Made by a program: the position numbers and the translations under genes. From Steinernema hermaphroditum (taxonomy: Eukaryota > Nematoda > Chromadorea > Rhabditida > Steinernematidae): a stretch of DNA of 64,000 nt. The DNA lies in assembly GCA_030435675.1 (NCBI GenBank), contig CM059624.1:7278769-7342768 (forward strand), given 5' to 3'. The number at the start of each line of letters is the position of its first letter. Position 1 is the first letter of the stretch. The notes under the pieces were generated by a model. It ran no database searches. It had not been told where the DNA came from and worked only from the letters and a program-made list of their open reading frames with translations. Positions 35,934 to 47,088 of this stretch are shown piece by piece.

Positions 35934-38148
35934 TCAGTAGGGAACATTCTTCTGGAGTCTGTAGAGCGTCGTCGTCGGCGGCGTCACTTCGACCGTCGGC
36001 GTCGGAGGCAGTGTCGAGTTTGAGGCTTTCCCTAAAATGTCTCCTTCAGATTTCATTCGACTCCTCCTACAGTACCTGTTTCTGGCAAAGTCACTGTGGC
36101 TGAGGCCGTGGTCGCCGTCGTTGCCGTGGTTATGGTGGTCGGAGGCTCTTCCCTCGGCTTTCTCGGTTCCTCCTTCTCTTCCTGTTCCTCCTTCTTCACC
36201 TTCTTCTCCTCGTTCTCTTCTTGCGGCTGTTGGGGTCCCTGTGCTCCCGGGGGAAACGGGAAGCCTTGAGGCTGCGCGAATCCGGGGATTCCTTGGAAGA
36301 ATCCGTTGAAGTTCGGGAATCCCTGCGGGAATCCGGGAAACTTCGGGAAGGGCGGTGGCGTCTGGGGACGTTCCGGCTGCTTCTCCTCGGCTTCTTCGGG
36401 CTCCTCCTTGCTCTCCTCCTCTTTTTCTTCATCTGGTGTCTCCGTCGGCTCTGGAGTTGTCTTCTTGCCTTCTTCCTCTTCTGGATAAGGACCCTGGAGT
36501 GGTGAATATTTTGAGGAAGCGGAAGACGTCGACGTCGCCTCCTTCTCCTTATGCTCCTTCGGTGCTTCGTCCGTCTTCTCTTCTTTCTCCTTTGGATTCT
36601 CCTTCTTAACGGGCTTCTTCTTTTCATCCTTCTCCTCCTCCTCTTCTTCTTCCTCCTTTCTGTGCCTCTCCTTTTTGTCCCTCGGAGGTCGGTACTCCTC
36701 TCCGTCGTGCTCCTTCTCCCGAAGCTCCGGGCGATAGCGCTCTTCGTGGTCTTCTGAAGGCTCCGGTCGCTCTCTGTCGGATTCGGACTCGTGGCGTCTG
36801 TCCTCGCGGCGCTCCGACTCGTCCGGTCGCTCAGGATGAGGCGGAGGGCGGTACTGTATCTCCTCGGGCCCTCGGAAGGGCCCGTTTTCTGGAGTATACC
36901 GAGGCGCCTTCCTGTCCTCTGGATAGTCTTCTCGAGGGCGCTCCCGTCCTTCGTAGGGCCTCTCCCTTGGAGGGTAGTCGCGGTCTCGCGGCCCTCTTCG
37001 ATCGTCTTCGTGCTCCCGAGGACCTCTTCGGTCATGTTCTTCGGCTCGAGGATGGAACCCGCCGCCCTCCCTTTCAGGAGGCCTGAATCTTCCTCTGGGT
37101 CCCTCCGGAGGGAATCTCTCTTCGGGGCCACCCCGGTAGGGCCCTTCTTGGGAATAATCTTCTCGAGGGCGCTCTCTCCCGCGATCCCTCGAGTCAGAAG
37201 GTCCTCCGGACGGATTGCTGCTTCGTGGGCCTTGTCTTCCGAAGCCTTCCGGTGCCTGGAAAGGATCTTGGGAGCCTTGACCAGAAGGTCCTCCCGCAAA
37301 GCTCGGCAGGAAGTAGGGCTTGTGTTCGTCAGAGAATCCGCCTCGACCTCCGTCTCGAGAGTCTTCTCGAGGTCCAACTTCCGAACCTCTCTCCTGACCC
37401 CTCTGACCTTCTTTGGGGATGAAGCCGGCGATCATCTGCATGTTCACTCCGACGATGCTCGCCCCCGGATTCTGCGGATTCCTTGAAGACCCTCCGAAGT
37501 CTTCTGGACGACCGAAGCCTTCATCTCTTTGGTCTCCAAATCCCCGAGGCCCTTCGCGCTGGTCGCCGAAGCCTCTCGGCCCCCCTCCACGACCAGAGGA
37601 CTCCCGATCCCCCGAGGGGCCATCGGGTCCCCGGAAGCGGCCTCCGAAGCCTTCGGGTCCATTTCCGAAGCGCTGCGGCTGTCTACCCTCGCGTCCTTCT
37701 CCTGGTCCTGAAGGTTCCGACTCCTTTCGATCTTCAGATCCTCCGAAGCCTCCTTCCTGGCGGTCGCCTCCGAATCCCCCAAAGTTCGGGGGTCTACCAT
37801 AGTTCGAGGGATTCCCCGAGTTGCCGGAGCCGCTCGGGAAGTTCGGTGACGATATGGAGGGCCTCGAGGAGTCCTGGAAGCCGTAGACGGGCTTCGGGAT
37901 GGACTCCTCCGTGGAGAAGGGGGTGTAGCGGCTGAAGGTTGGTTCACGGGAAGCGCCTCCGCCTGAAACGAGGAGGGTGGACCTTGAGGGGATAGTGGTG
38001 GATTACCTGGTGTTCCTCGCTGGAAGTCTGAGTCGCGAGGCGGATACCGCTGCGCTGAAAGAGGCACAAGAAGTGAGGTCTCGGCAGGAATGGGAAACGA
38101 ACCGAAAGCGCAACTGAATATCGCTAGGATGATCCCTCGAAGAAGCAT
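35934..38148 (-). CDS. Large secreted low-complexity protein (Gly/Arg/Pro/Glu-rich)
   Basis: Exons 38148-38103, 38054-38007, 37962-36076 and 36031-35934 give 692 residues. Signal peptide in exon 1 (MLLRGIILAIFSCAFA, junction in phase 1). The mature part has Gly/Phe-rich repeats (GFGG, RGFGDQRE), a conserved-looking ASIVGVNMQMIAGFIP segment near the middle, a long Arg/Glu/Pro-rich region, a Glu/Lys tract, a PFPKFPGFPQGFPNFNGF block, and a Thr-rich end (TTTLYRLQKNVPY). A 393-residue frame on the same strand (36196-37377) is an out-of-frame shadow. Probably an extracellular matrix or cuticle-associated protein; no family recognised. It converges on the tiny peptide gene, 74 bp away. Confidence 0.7.
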
Positions 38149-38331
38149 CTCTGCTCGCCCAATCGGCAAATCGACGCTTTTAAGCGATCGAAATGAGGTC
38201 GCGCGCGACGCTTTTTCCCCCGCGCAGTAATTGACACCGTAAGGGACGCCCTCCGCAGAAGCCGAAAGGACCGAGCAGTTACAGTTTATAGCACTTCTTC
38301 TCTCTCTTTCAAACAAAACCAACCAACGATC

Positions 38332-40388
38332 TCATTTGCTCGGTTCCGGCGATAACTCACTTCGCGGGGGTAACTCCGCGTCCTCGTGACCGGCGACGAT
38401 CCGAATCGCCGACAAATGGCGCCTCAGGAGGGGCAACTGGCAGTGGCAGTCCTCGGAGCGCTCGCTCATGGCCATCAGGCCGTGAGGACACTGGTAGAAG
38501 GCCACGTAGTCGCCCTGACTCTTCTTCTCTATCTCGCAGCCCAGGTCCTTCAGGCACCTCTCGCAGCCGAGCAGTTTCCTAAAGAATCGGAGGGTCAGGA
38601 GAGGGACGGAGGACACACCTGCAGGGGTTCGCCTGTATCCGCACTTTGCCCTGTTCCCTCTGGCGTCCACAGCGCGGACACCTTTCGACGTCTACCGTGA
38701 AGTGGTCCATTTGGTGGATCGTTTGGAAGACGGATACGCTCTGCAAAGTACCATTCAGCGTTGCAGCGCCTAATGCCCCCCGAGATGCGTACCTGCTCGT
38801 AGCAGGTCCTCAACTTTGCCGCCAGGACGTCGGCCAGGATCCGCTCGGAGATCATCGCCCGGTGCTTCTCGAGGCTGACGAGGGGAAGACGTGCGACGCT
38901 GGGGAGACAGGCATCGGTTACGGGCCTCTCGAAGCGGTGTTTCAGGCACCAGTTAAGCCAGCAGAGCGCCACCATCGGCGGCTTGTAGCTGACGAACTCC
39001 TGGATGTACTTTGAGCAGCGCAGTTCGAGGCCGTGCGCCCGGAAGCGCTTCGAGAGCCGCATGCACGTCTCCAGGGTGTCATCTGATGCGACTACATGTG
39101 GGGTTACTGTAGCGCGCCCCTACCGGAAATGTCCTTCAGGACGGGCGTCGGGATGACGCTCTCGACGAACCACTTAAACTGGGTGCTCGGCGAGGGATGG
39201 GAGAGGCCGGAGACGACGATGGCGAACTCGTTGAGGGCATTCTGGCGCACGCCCTCCAGGGGAAGCGCCGAGTTGTTGAGGAAAAGCGAGCGGAAGTACT
39301 CGCTGGCGTGACTCAGCTGGTGCTTGCATACGAGGAAACGCGAATCCTGCATGGTGACGTTGTTAGAGGGTCGTTATGACGGGCAAAACATGATATCCAG
39401 TTACCGCGATCAAAAACAAGTAAGGGGTTTCAAGTAGACGTCGAGTGACTAGGTCGCCACGACCCCGAGGATAGCCACCAAACCCCCTTCACAATCCCCA
39501 CCTACATGGACGACTATGGAAGCCGTGCAGCCCTCTATCCGGCACTGGGGCTGCAGGTAGTCGTAGTTGTGCACGATGGTCCTCTGCTGCATCCTCTTCG
39601 CCGGCGACTTGCTCCTCGACTTGTGGGGCACTCCGTTAGAGAAGGAGTCCCGCGGCGACTTCCGGGGACTCGCGGAGCGCGGCCTCGAGTGGCTGGAGGC
39701 CGCGCGGTCCCTGTAGCTTCCGGCGGAGGTTGTCTCCGTGTTCCACGTGTTCGTGCATCCGATACCGTACTGAAAGACGTCTCTGGAGGCCGAGTCCGGA
39801 AGTGACATTTTTGATTTATGCGACACGGCGACGCTTCCTCGTCGCGGGAAAAATAAATGTTAATTGCCAAAACGCAAAAACAGAAGCCGGCCCGAAGGAC
39901 TCACCTCGGCGGAGCCACCGTATCCGTTGCAGAGGCGCGAGGAGGGGTGCCGCTGGAGATTCGGGCTCGGAGGAATCTGGAGACTTTGCGAGGGATAGGG
40001 CTGCATGTGGTGGTGGTGGCCGGAAGCGCTCTGGTGGGGAATCATGTAGGAAGAAGGCTGAAAGGGCGAAGAAAGTGTAAAGAAAGTTCCGGATTCGCCG
40101 TCTGCCGCATCGATCTTCTTCGCCACGCGGCGTGACGTCCCCTGATTGGCGCTGTAATCTACGCGGACATACCGATTCCCGCGGAAGGGTGCCGTCGGGA
40201 GGCATCTGGTGCGCGAGCATCGTGTAGTAGCCCGGCGGCGGCGCCTCGTGGGGCGGAATCGGGAGAGGCCGGTGCGTCCAGTGCTCGAACTCGGAGCTCC
40301 GCTCCGCCGGGTTACTGTACTTCACGGGCGACTTCGAGCGCGACTTCGCTGTCGTCTTCGACACCATCTTCTTGAGGAAACTGGCCAT
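38332..40388 (-). CDS. BTB/POZ protein with C-terminal Cys cluster
   Basis: Seven exons (40388-40173, 40057-39905, 39769-39506, 39346-39124, 39082-38793, 38740-38619, 38578-38332) give 504 residues. The N-terminal 200 residues are Ser/Arg/Pro/His-rich (SRSKSPVK, a run of four His). The BTB fold starts with CTASIVVH and continues DSRFLVCKHQLSHASEYFRSL across the exon 3-4 junction, then the second half with DDTLETCMRLSKRF. C-terminal to it are helices and two Cys pairs (CPRCGRQR, CERCLKDLGC) plus CHC and CPHG, which look like a zinc-binding module. BTB proteins of this nematode type often act as Cul3 adaptors, but no partner can be inferred. The exon 4 start removes an apparent ATG at 39352. 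Confidence 0.82.
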
Positions 40389-41036
40389 GGTTGCCGGGCT
40401 TAAAATAGCCGTGATGACGAGGAATATGAAAAACAGAGCCGCGGGGAACTATCGGCCTAGAAGTGCCGGTTTCCACAGGAAGACAGGACAATGCGGGCAG
40501 CTGTCAGGCGAAAAACAAAGGCGCTGGAAGAGGGGAAGCCGATCCGACGACAAGGCGCCGAGATTGAGTGCAGTCGGGTGGCCCGAGGACAGAACGCCGA
40601 TTTGATACATCAGGCGCGGGGATTACACTCAATTATCGGATCATTGCCACGGGAACACGCTGGAGCCGAAAAAGAGGGAGGCGCGAGGGGACATGAAGTC
40701 GGGGCTGTGGGAACGGTCTTTGGAATCCCAGTCGAACTTTCGACCTTGTCCGCGGAGTGTTTTAATCGCCGTTATTCGCGGATCCACGCTCGATCACTCG
40801 GTCATGCTTCTCCAAGATCACATGGATCCACCCGAACGTTCCCAAAACATTACTAAAGTCCATGCACAGCCCAGCCCACCCTTCAGACGCAAAAGTACTA
40901 AAAACAGAGAGCGCCACAAATGAGTTTTCTCGGCGTTTGCAACGACCTCGAAGTCAAAGGAACTTCTAAACACAATGTTAAGCAATCAGCGTGTGATTCT
41001 CACTCTTATACATAACTCTGTACATGCTAAATACAA
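40389..41036. other. Intergenic, BTB promoter and Nudix 3' region
   Basis: No gene seen in 648 bp. The left side should hold the BTB promoter; the right side is AT-rich and likely 3' UTR of the Nudix gene. Confidence 0.5.
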
Positions 41037-41949
41037 TTAATTGACGTGATACACTTGAAACGAGCGGCTTCCAGCTGAGTAAGTTTGTCCATGACATCCT
41101 CTTCCTGGCGCCAAAGTACGTAGTTGGTCGTACTTCTCGAGGACCGGAAGAATCGGGAAGCCACCGCTCCACTCCATGGCGTTTATCTCATCCCTCGATA
41201 TCCACTTGCACTCCGCAGTTTCCTGGGGACAAGGTTTCGGCTCTATGCGGCTCTCGTCGACAGGATGCATCACGCACACGAAGTAGATATCCATGTTGTC
41301 TTTGAATCCGCGGCTTCCGTGACTGAAAGGATACGTTGGCCTTCTATCAAAAAGAGAGAGCTAACCGGAAACTGAGGATGCTTGTCGCTTTCGCCTCGAT
41401 GCCCGTTTCCTCGAGAACTTCTCGCTCGGCGGTTTCATAGATCGACTCGTTCGGATCGTTGGCACCTCCCGGAAACTTCCATCCTAGATATGGTCCTCTA
41501 CGCTCCTTCATTAGTAGGATCTTTCCATCGTGGTTGACGACAAGACCACCAACTCCGATTGTCGTGAAAGGATATCTGAAGCACTCCGTCATCGTCCATT
41601 ATCATAGCACCGGCACTTACCTTGGAAGGGTGCTTTTGGTGTCCGGGAGCCATTTAGTGAGCATCGCATAGCCGGGTTGGGCATGATGGAAGTCGAATCC
41701 CGCATTAAGGAGCAGTTGAATCCAGAAGCAGCTCTAAATACATTAAGTTTCGCACTTATCAGATGAAAATCCAAAAATTACAGAATTTGAGACGTGAAAC
41801 CACACTCCGCGCACTCCGTCGCTCTTCCACTTCGCGAGCGATTCCTCCAGCGCCTTCCCTGCCGCCTTCACGTCTCCATTCCCGTATGGAACCTTCGAAG
41901 AATCAACTGTGATCCCCCCAAAGATGTCGATCGTTCCGGGAAGAGCCAT
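41037..41949 (-). CDS. Nudix hydrolase, NUDT6-like
   Basis: Four exons (41949-41782, 41733-41621, 41575-41366, 41322-41037) give 258 residues. The N-terminal domain (DIFGGITVD onward, with GVWFHV and a GFDFHHAQPGYAMLTKWLP stretch) is the special NUDT6 extension. The Nudix box at about 130-152 is complete: G-x5-E-x7-REVLEETG, with the catalytic Glu residues present. The C-terminal part contains YFVCVMHP and an ECKWI segment typical of the fold. Substrate unknown; relatives hydrolyse nucleotide diphosphate derivatives or bind capped RNA. The start ATG follows AACAG directly (possible trans-splice site). It is divergent from SF3B2, 373 bp away. Confidence 0.9.
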
Positions 41950-42322
41950 CTGTTGGAGAGCGCGAGAAGGTTCTTTTGCGACTCGATAAGGCAGCGCCGA
42001 TGTTCACTCTGCAGCGCTTCGACTGTCCGTTCGCCCGTCTTCCACAAGAAGACTCACCCGCCGAGCTTTTTTCTCGCATCACAAGTCAATCTCAAACACG
42101 AACAGACTGTCTAAACACGCCGAAAAGAGACAGTCTCGGCGAACTTGCTAGACATTGATATTTTGCTACGATTTCCCTGATGTGCGCAAGAGCCACTACT
42201 GTCTTCGTTGAATTTTATCGAAAATGCGCGCATCGCTTTTTCGAGACTCGCGCATTGGAAAAAAAGCTATTTCCTCGCTTCTTGTACCATAATCACCGGA
42301 TTTTATCCTTCTAGGCGGAGTC
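41950..42322. promoter_or_regulatory. Divergent promoter of the Nudix and SF3B2 genes
   Basis: 373 bp between head-to-head starts. Contains inverted GACTGTCTAAAC and GAGACAGTC words with TAGACATTG at about 42103-42155. No coding sequence seen. Confidence 0.4.
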
Positions 42323-44501
42323 ATGACTGAAGACCCCGTTATCGCCGCCAACGTGAACGGTGTGGAGTCGGATTCGGACGAAGAAACTCCAGTGCTTACG
42401 GCGAAAGAGCTGCAGGTGAGTGTCTTGTTTCGAGCGACTAGTGTTGATGAGGTTTTCTTCAGGAAATAGAGCGAAAGCGGGTGAAGGCAAGGAAGAAGAA
42501 GGCTTCTAAGAAGCGCAACAAGAAGCAGCAGAAGGAAGCCGAAGAAGACTCGGCCGTTGAGACCGCTGAGACCGACGCAGAGGCTGAAGCAGCAAAACCC
42601 ATCGAGAACGGTGAACAGCAAAACGCTGAGGCTGTGTCAGCGGAGAACGGCGAATCGTCGGCAGAGCAAGGACAGCCCGATGAGAATGTTGAGGAAGACC
42701 TTGGAGTTGACATCGAATATGTGGGTGAAGAGCTGAAGTTGGACGAGAATGACCCCAACTTCGCATATTTCAGCAAGGTTCTTGACTTTTTCAAGGTACA
42801 CATTGAGCTTCGTTATGTGGAATCAATTGTGTGTGTGTTTCAGCCGTCTGAAGGAGAGGAAGGTTCTGAGCTTGGCAGACGCTACGATCGTAGTGGCAAG
42901 AATGTGGAGATGACGGCTGCAAACAAAGCCGCTCTTTCTGAACAGATCCTCCAAGAGGAAATGAACGAAAAAAGACGTGAGCTTGAAGAGAGTGGAGAAG
43001 TTCAGAAAATGAGCCGAAGGAAGATGCGGCTCTCCATGCAGCCTTCAATTGCAAAGCTCAAGGAGGACACCATGCGTCCCGATGTTGTCGAATGGGCCGA
43101 TGTCACATCTCGAGATCCCGTTCTTCTCGTGACTCTCAAGGCATATCGCAATACAGTTCCAGTTCCTCGTCACTGGAATGCAAAGCGCAAGTATTTAGCC
43201 GGTAAGCGAGGGTTTGAAAGAGCGCCTTTCGAGCTGCCCGAATTCATCAAGAGAACGGGAATCATGGAGATGCGTGAATCCATGTGGGAGAAGGAAGATA
43301 ACCAGTCGCTCAAATCCAAGATGAGGGAAAGAGCTCGTCCTAAGCTTGGAAAGATCGACATCGACTATCAGAAGCTTCACGACGCGTTCTTCAAATGGCA
43401 AACTAAGCCCGTGATGACCAAAATGGGCGAATTGTACTATGAAGGAAAGGAATTGGAAACCCAAATGAGAGAAAAGAAGCCCGGCACACTATCAGATGAA
43501 CTCAGAATCGCTCTGGGTATGCCAGTTGGTCCGGTACGTCTTTGTCGCTATATTATATATTCTTATTGACTATTTTTTAGAACTCTCAGAAGTTCCCTCC
43601 CCCATGGCTTATCGCCATGCAGCGTTACGGCCCTCCACCATCATATCCCAATCTGAAGATTCCTGGATTGAACAGCCCTATCCCGGAAGGCTGCGCATTT
43701 GGATACCACGCTGGCGGCTGGGGAAAGCCTCCAGTTGATGAGTACGGCAAGCCACTGTACGGAGATGTGTTCGGACTGGAGGTTCCCGCTCTGCCTGACA
43801 TCGAAGATGAGTCAAAGATCGAGCGCAAGCATTGGGGAGAGATGGGCAGCGACGTCGAAAGCAGCGATGAAGAGTCCGAAGAAGAGGAGGACATCGACGT
43901 CGACGGCGAGGAGGTCCCCGTGGAAAGTGGCTTCATCACACCTGCTGTCACGGAAGGCTTTGCAACTCCAAGTGGCATGACCTCAGGAGTGCCAGCTGGC
44001 GTGGAGACTCCAGACAATATCGAATTCCGCAAGAAGAAGGGAGAAGAGAGCGTCACCGGTGACAACACTCCCGCTCCGCTCTACACCATTATTCCTGAAA
44101 AACGTGTCGATCGCATTTCTGGACAAATGATGGCATCTACGCACGTTTACGATCTCAACGCTGTGAGTAGCCTTGGCGCCGACCCATAATTATCAGTCCA
44201 TTTTCAGAGAAAGGGAATGAATGGCGAGGGTGTCGAAGTCTCCCTGAATCCCGAAGAATTGGACATGTCCGATGAGCGGGGACTTGCGCAGAAGTACGAA
44301 GAGGGTCTGCGAAAACAGAAGACAGAAACCGAAACCGATGACTTCTCTGACATGGTCGCCGAACACTCTGCAAAACAAAACGTATGTATTATTCACAGTT
44401 CTTCCTCAGTACAGATTTACTTTTAGAGAAAGCGAAAGGCTCAGGAGACCAAGAAGTCGTCGGGGACGGAGAAGAGGAAGAGCACAAACTTCAAGTTCTA
44501 G
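42323..44501 (+). CDS. sftb-2: Splicing factor 3B subunit 2 (SAP145)
   Basis: Six exons (42323-42415, 42463-42795, 42844-43533, 43581-44162, 44208-44381, 44427-44501) give 648 residues. After a Lys-rich and Glu/Ala-rich N terminus comes the SF3B2 core: SRRKMRLSMQPSIAKLK, RPDVVEWADVTSRDPVLLV, FELPEFIKRTGI, then the PSP-type Pro-rich motif (FPPPWLIAMQRYGPPPSYPNLKIPGLN split into SF3B2 order) and GWGKPPVDEYGKPLYGDVFG. The protein is part of the U2 snRNP and anchors it near the branch site. The acidic spacer and the Lys-rich end are also typical. Intron 2 (42796-42843) is 48 bp and stop-free in frame. A TTCTAG acceptor-like site precedes the ATG by 8 bp. Confidence 0.95.
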
Positions 44502-44865
44502 GCATCAGTTAGCCACTTGTGATTTGCTGGACGATTTGGTTGTTATGTCCTAATTATTTGGTTGCAGAAGTTCTTGAATGAAGTTCATTTGGAGTTGGAA
44601 GCTTTTGAACTTTCGCTCTTGTTACAACAAAAATGTTACTTGTGTTTTGTGTTTTGTGATCTATGATTTCATTGATTCGTGGGCGGAGTCCCGAGCTGAA
44701 ATTGTGAGTCGGGAGCTGCACACCTTCTTCGCCGATCGGCGCGTGAGAGGAGAGGCGTGAGTCGGAATCTTTGTTTTATCGCGCGATTTCATATATTTGT
44801 TGACATTCCTCTGTGGCTATGAACGACATCAGAAATTCTGCAGACAGCGTCTTTACAGACTAGAC
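44502..44865. other. Intergenic between SF3B2 and the MOCS1 gene
   Basis: 364 bp, same strand on both sides. No gene. A TTTACAG acceptor-like site ends about 7 bp before the MOCS1 start codon, consistent with trans-splicing; operon membership is possible but the gap is longer than usual. Confidence 0.45.
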
Positions 44866-46937
44866 ATGAGACGCGTCATATACTCGACTCTTGTCTCGCG
44901 TCTCTCCACTTCGGCGTCTACGTCGCAGTGTCGTCTGAAGGCCGCCCCGCTTCCGGAGCTCCTCTCTCCTTCTTCGACGCCGAGCATCGTTGAGAAGTCA
45001 ACGCAGCACCCCCTGCTCGACAACTTCCAGCGTCAGCACACCTATCTGCGCATATCGCTCACGGAGCGATGCAATCTGCGATGTGGGCGCCTTTGTTAGA
45101 CACCCACAATCGACATTCGCGTATTCAGGCACCTACTGTATGCCCGAAGAAGGCGTTCCTCTGTCGCCTTCTGAAAAGCTCCTCTCAGCGGACGAAATCG
45201 TTCGCCTGGCTACTCTTTTCGCCGAGTTCGGCGTCGACAAGATCCGGTTGACGGGTGGAGAGCCGACCGTCCGGAAGGACCTCGTGGAGATCGTCGGTTA
45301 GGGATGCGCAGCGTTGCCGCAAATGTAGGTCCTTCTTTTAGGTCGTCTAGCGAAGGTTCCCGGGATTCGGCAGATAGGAATGACTTCGAACGGCATTGTC
45401 CTCGCGCGCAAGCTCGACGCCCTCGCAGCAGCGGGCCTCACGAAGCTGAACGTGAGTCTTGACACGCTCGTGGACCACAAGTACCAGATCATGACGAGGC
45501 GAAACGGCCTCGCAAAAGTGCTGCATCTGATCGAGGTCGCCGAACACATGTTCGACCAACTGAAGGTGACTCCAACTCCTCCAAGTGCCCCCTTAAGCGC
45601 TCGTTCAGATCAACTGCGTCGTCATCCGAGGAACGAACGACGACGAGGTCCTCGACTTCGTCCGTCTCACTGAGGTAATTCCCTCTGCGAGCACCCACGA
45701 GACTCTTTGTCCTTTAGAAGAAGAACCTGGACGTCCGCTTCATCGAGTACATGCCGTTCGGAGGCAACCGTTTCGACGTCCGGAAGATGGTGCCCTACAA
45801 GGAGATGCTGAAGACGATCGTCGACCACTTCCAGGAGGTTGTCCGTCTCCGCGACGCCCCCAACGACACCAGCAAAGCCTTCGGGGTGCACGGCTTCCGC
45901 GGGAAGTTCGGCTTCATCAGCTCGATGTCGGAGCACTTCTGCGGCACCTGCAACCGTCTCCGCCTCACCGCCGACGGCAATCTGAAAGTGTGCCTGCACG
46001 GACTCTCTGAAGTTTCGCTGCGCGACGAGATGCGGAGGGGCGCCAGCGACGACGAGCTCGCGGCGGTCATCGGAAGCGCCGTCCGGAGGAAGAAGAAGCA
46101 GCACGCAGGTAAGCGGCGGCCTCTGAGCCGACTGAGCTCCGATTCCAGGAATCGACACTCTGACGGCGATGAAGAATCGACCGATGATTCTAATCGGTGG
46201 GTGAACGGTAGCCGAGAAGCACCGCAGCAGCCATTCGACCTTCTTCTCTTCAGATCGCCCCTCGAGTCCTCTTCATCTTCCACTTCGATCTCTTCCTCCT
46301 CTCCACCCAGCCTTATTCTCCCGTTCTCAAGGTATATCGACGCCGTCCTTCTTCTTGTATCCCGTTTCAGCACCTCCTCGAGTCTTCTCGAATCGCCTCT
46401 TCTGCTCCTCCTCCCGCCTAACGCACGTCGACGCAGAAGGGAAGGCCACCATGGTGGACGTCTCCTCGAAGACGCCGACCTTCCGGATGGCCCTCGCCCG
46501 CTCGGAGGTCCTTGTCACGCCCTCGATCATGCAGGCGCTTCTCGAGAATCGAGTGGCAAAGGGCGACGCGCTGGCAGTGGCGCGGATCGCCGGCATCTCC
46601 GCAGCGAAGATGACGTCGGATCTGATCCCCCTCTGTCACAACATTCCCCTCAGTGCCGTAAAGGTCGAGTTCCGACTTCTGGATGTGAGTGTTGTCCCGC
46701 TGCCATAATCCTCGACAGATTCAGGACGAGCACAAGGTGGAGATCCTCGCGCGGGTAAAGACGAAGTTCGAGACGGGCGTCGAGATGGAGGCGCTGACGG
46801 CGGCCTCCGTCGCGGGCCTCGTCGTCTACGACATGTGCAAGGCCATGAGCCACGAGATGGTTCTCGGCCCGACGACACTTCTTGGCAAACGCGGAGGAAA
46901 GCGCGACTTTGGGGTCGTCGATTTCGAAGATGCATGA
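44866..46937 (+). CDS. moc-5: Molybdenum cofactor biosynthesis MOCS1A-MOCS1B (MoaA-MoaC fusion)
   Basis: Nine exons (44866-45082, 45129-45296, 45342-45565, 45609-45674, 45718-46108, 46149-46196, 46254-46331, 46371-46684, 46725-46937) give 572 residues. The N-terminal half is MoaA-like: radical-SAM Cys69, Cys73 and Cys76 (ERCNLRC then TYC across the first intron), [15 protein letters not shown], and the second cluster Cys300, Cys303, Cys317 ([10 protein letters not shown]). The C-terminal half is MoaC-like: [33 protein letters not shown] and [15 protein letters not shown]. Together they convert GTP to cyclic pyranopterin monophosphate in mitochondria; the N terminus is presequence-like. Exon 7 (78 bp, phase 1 on both sides) encodes only a linker and could be skipped. 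At the end of exon 6 the unspliced frame reads I-G-G-stop. Confidence 0.93.
46193..46204 (+). other. Gly-Gly-stop overlapping the MOCS1A/B 5' splice site
   Basis: Reading on from exon 6 gives ATC GGT GGG TGA, i.e. Ile-Gly-Gly-stop, so an unspliced mRNA encodes MOCS1A with the C-terminal double glycine needed for activity in vertebrates. The GT of the donor (46197-46198) is the second and third base of the first Gly codon, so splicing removes both glycines and fuses the MoaC half. Confidence 0.8.
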
Positions 46938-47088
46938 GACCTCCCACGGGTGTACGGTAACGACGGGTGATAAGTAGACGTAGAACTGTTTATTTAAATA
47001 TCTTGTTATTTACATACAGATGAGCATTGTAGACGGGCAAGAGGACCGATTTGGAAGGGACACGTATTGGAGACGTCTAGACACGGGT

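Noticed and set aside
36196..37377. 393-residue Arg/Lys-rich frame (-)
   Set aside because: It is an out-of-frame reading of the low-complexity secreted gene, whose correct frame links by phase to a signal-peptide exon and a terminal exon.
44502..44865. SF3B2 and the MOCS1 gene as an operon
   Set aside because: The 364-bp gap is longer than typical nematode operon spacing and no leader evidence is available; left open.
46202..46253. Treating the MOCS1 locus as two separate genes
   Set aside because: The splice phases join the MoaA and MoaC halves in one frame; I report one gene with an alternative stop instead.
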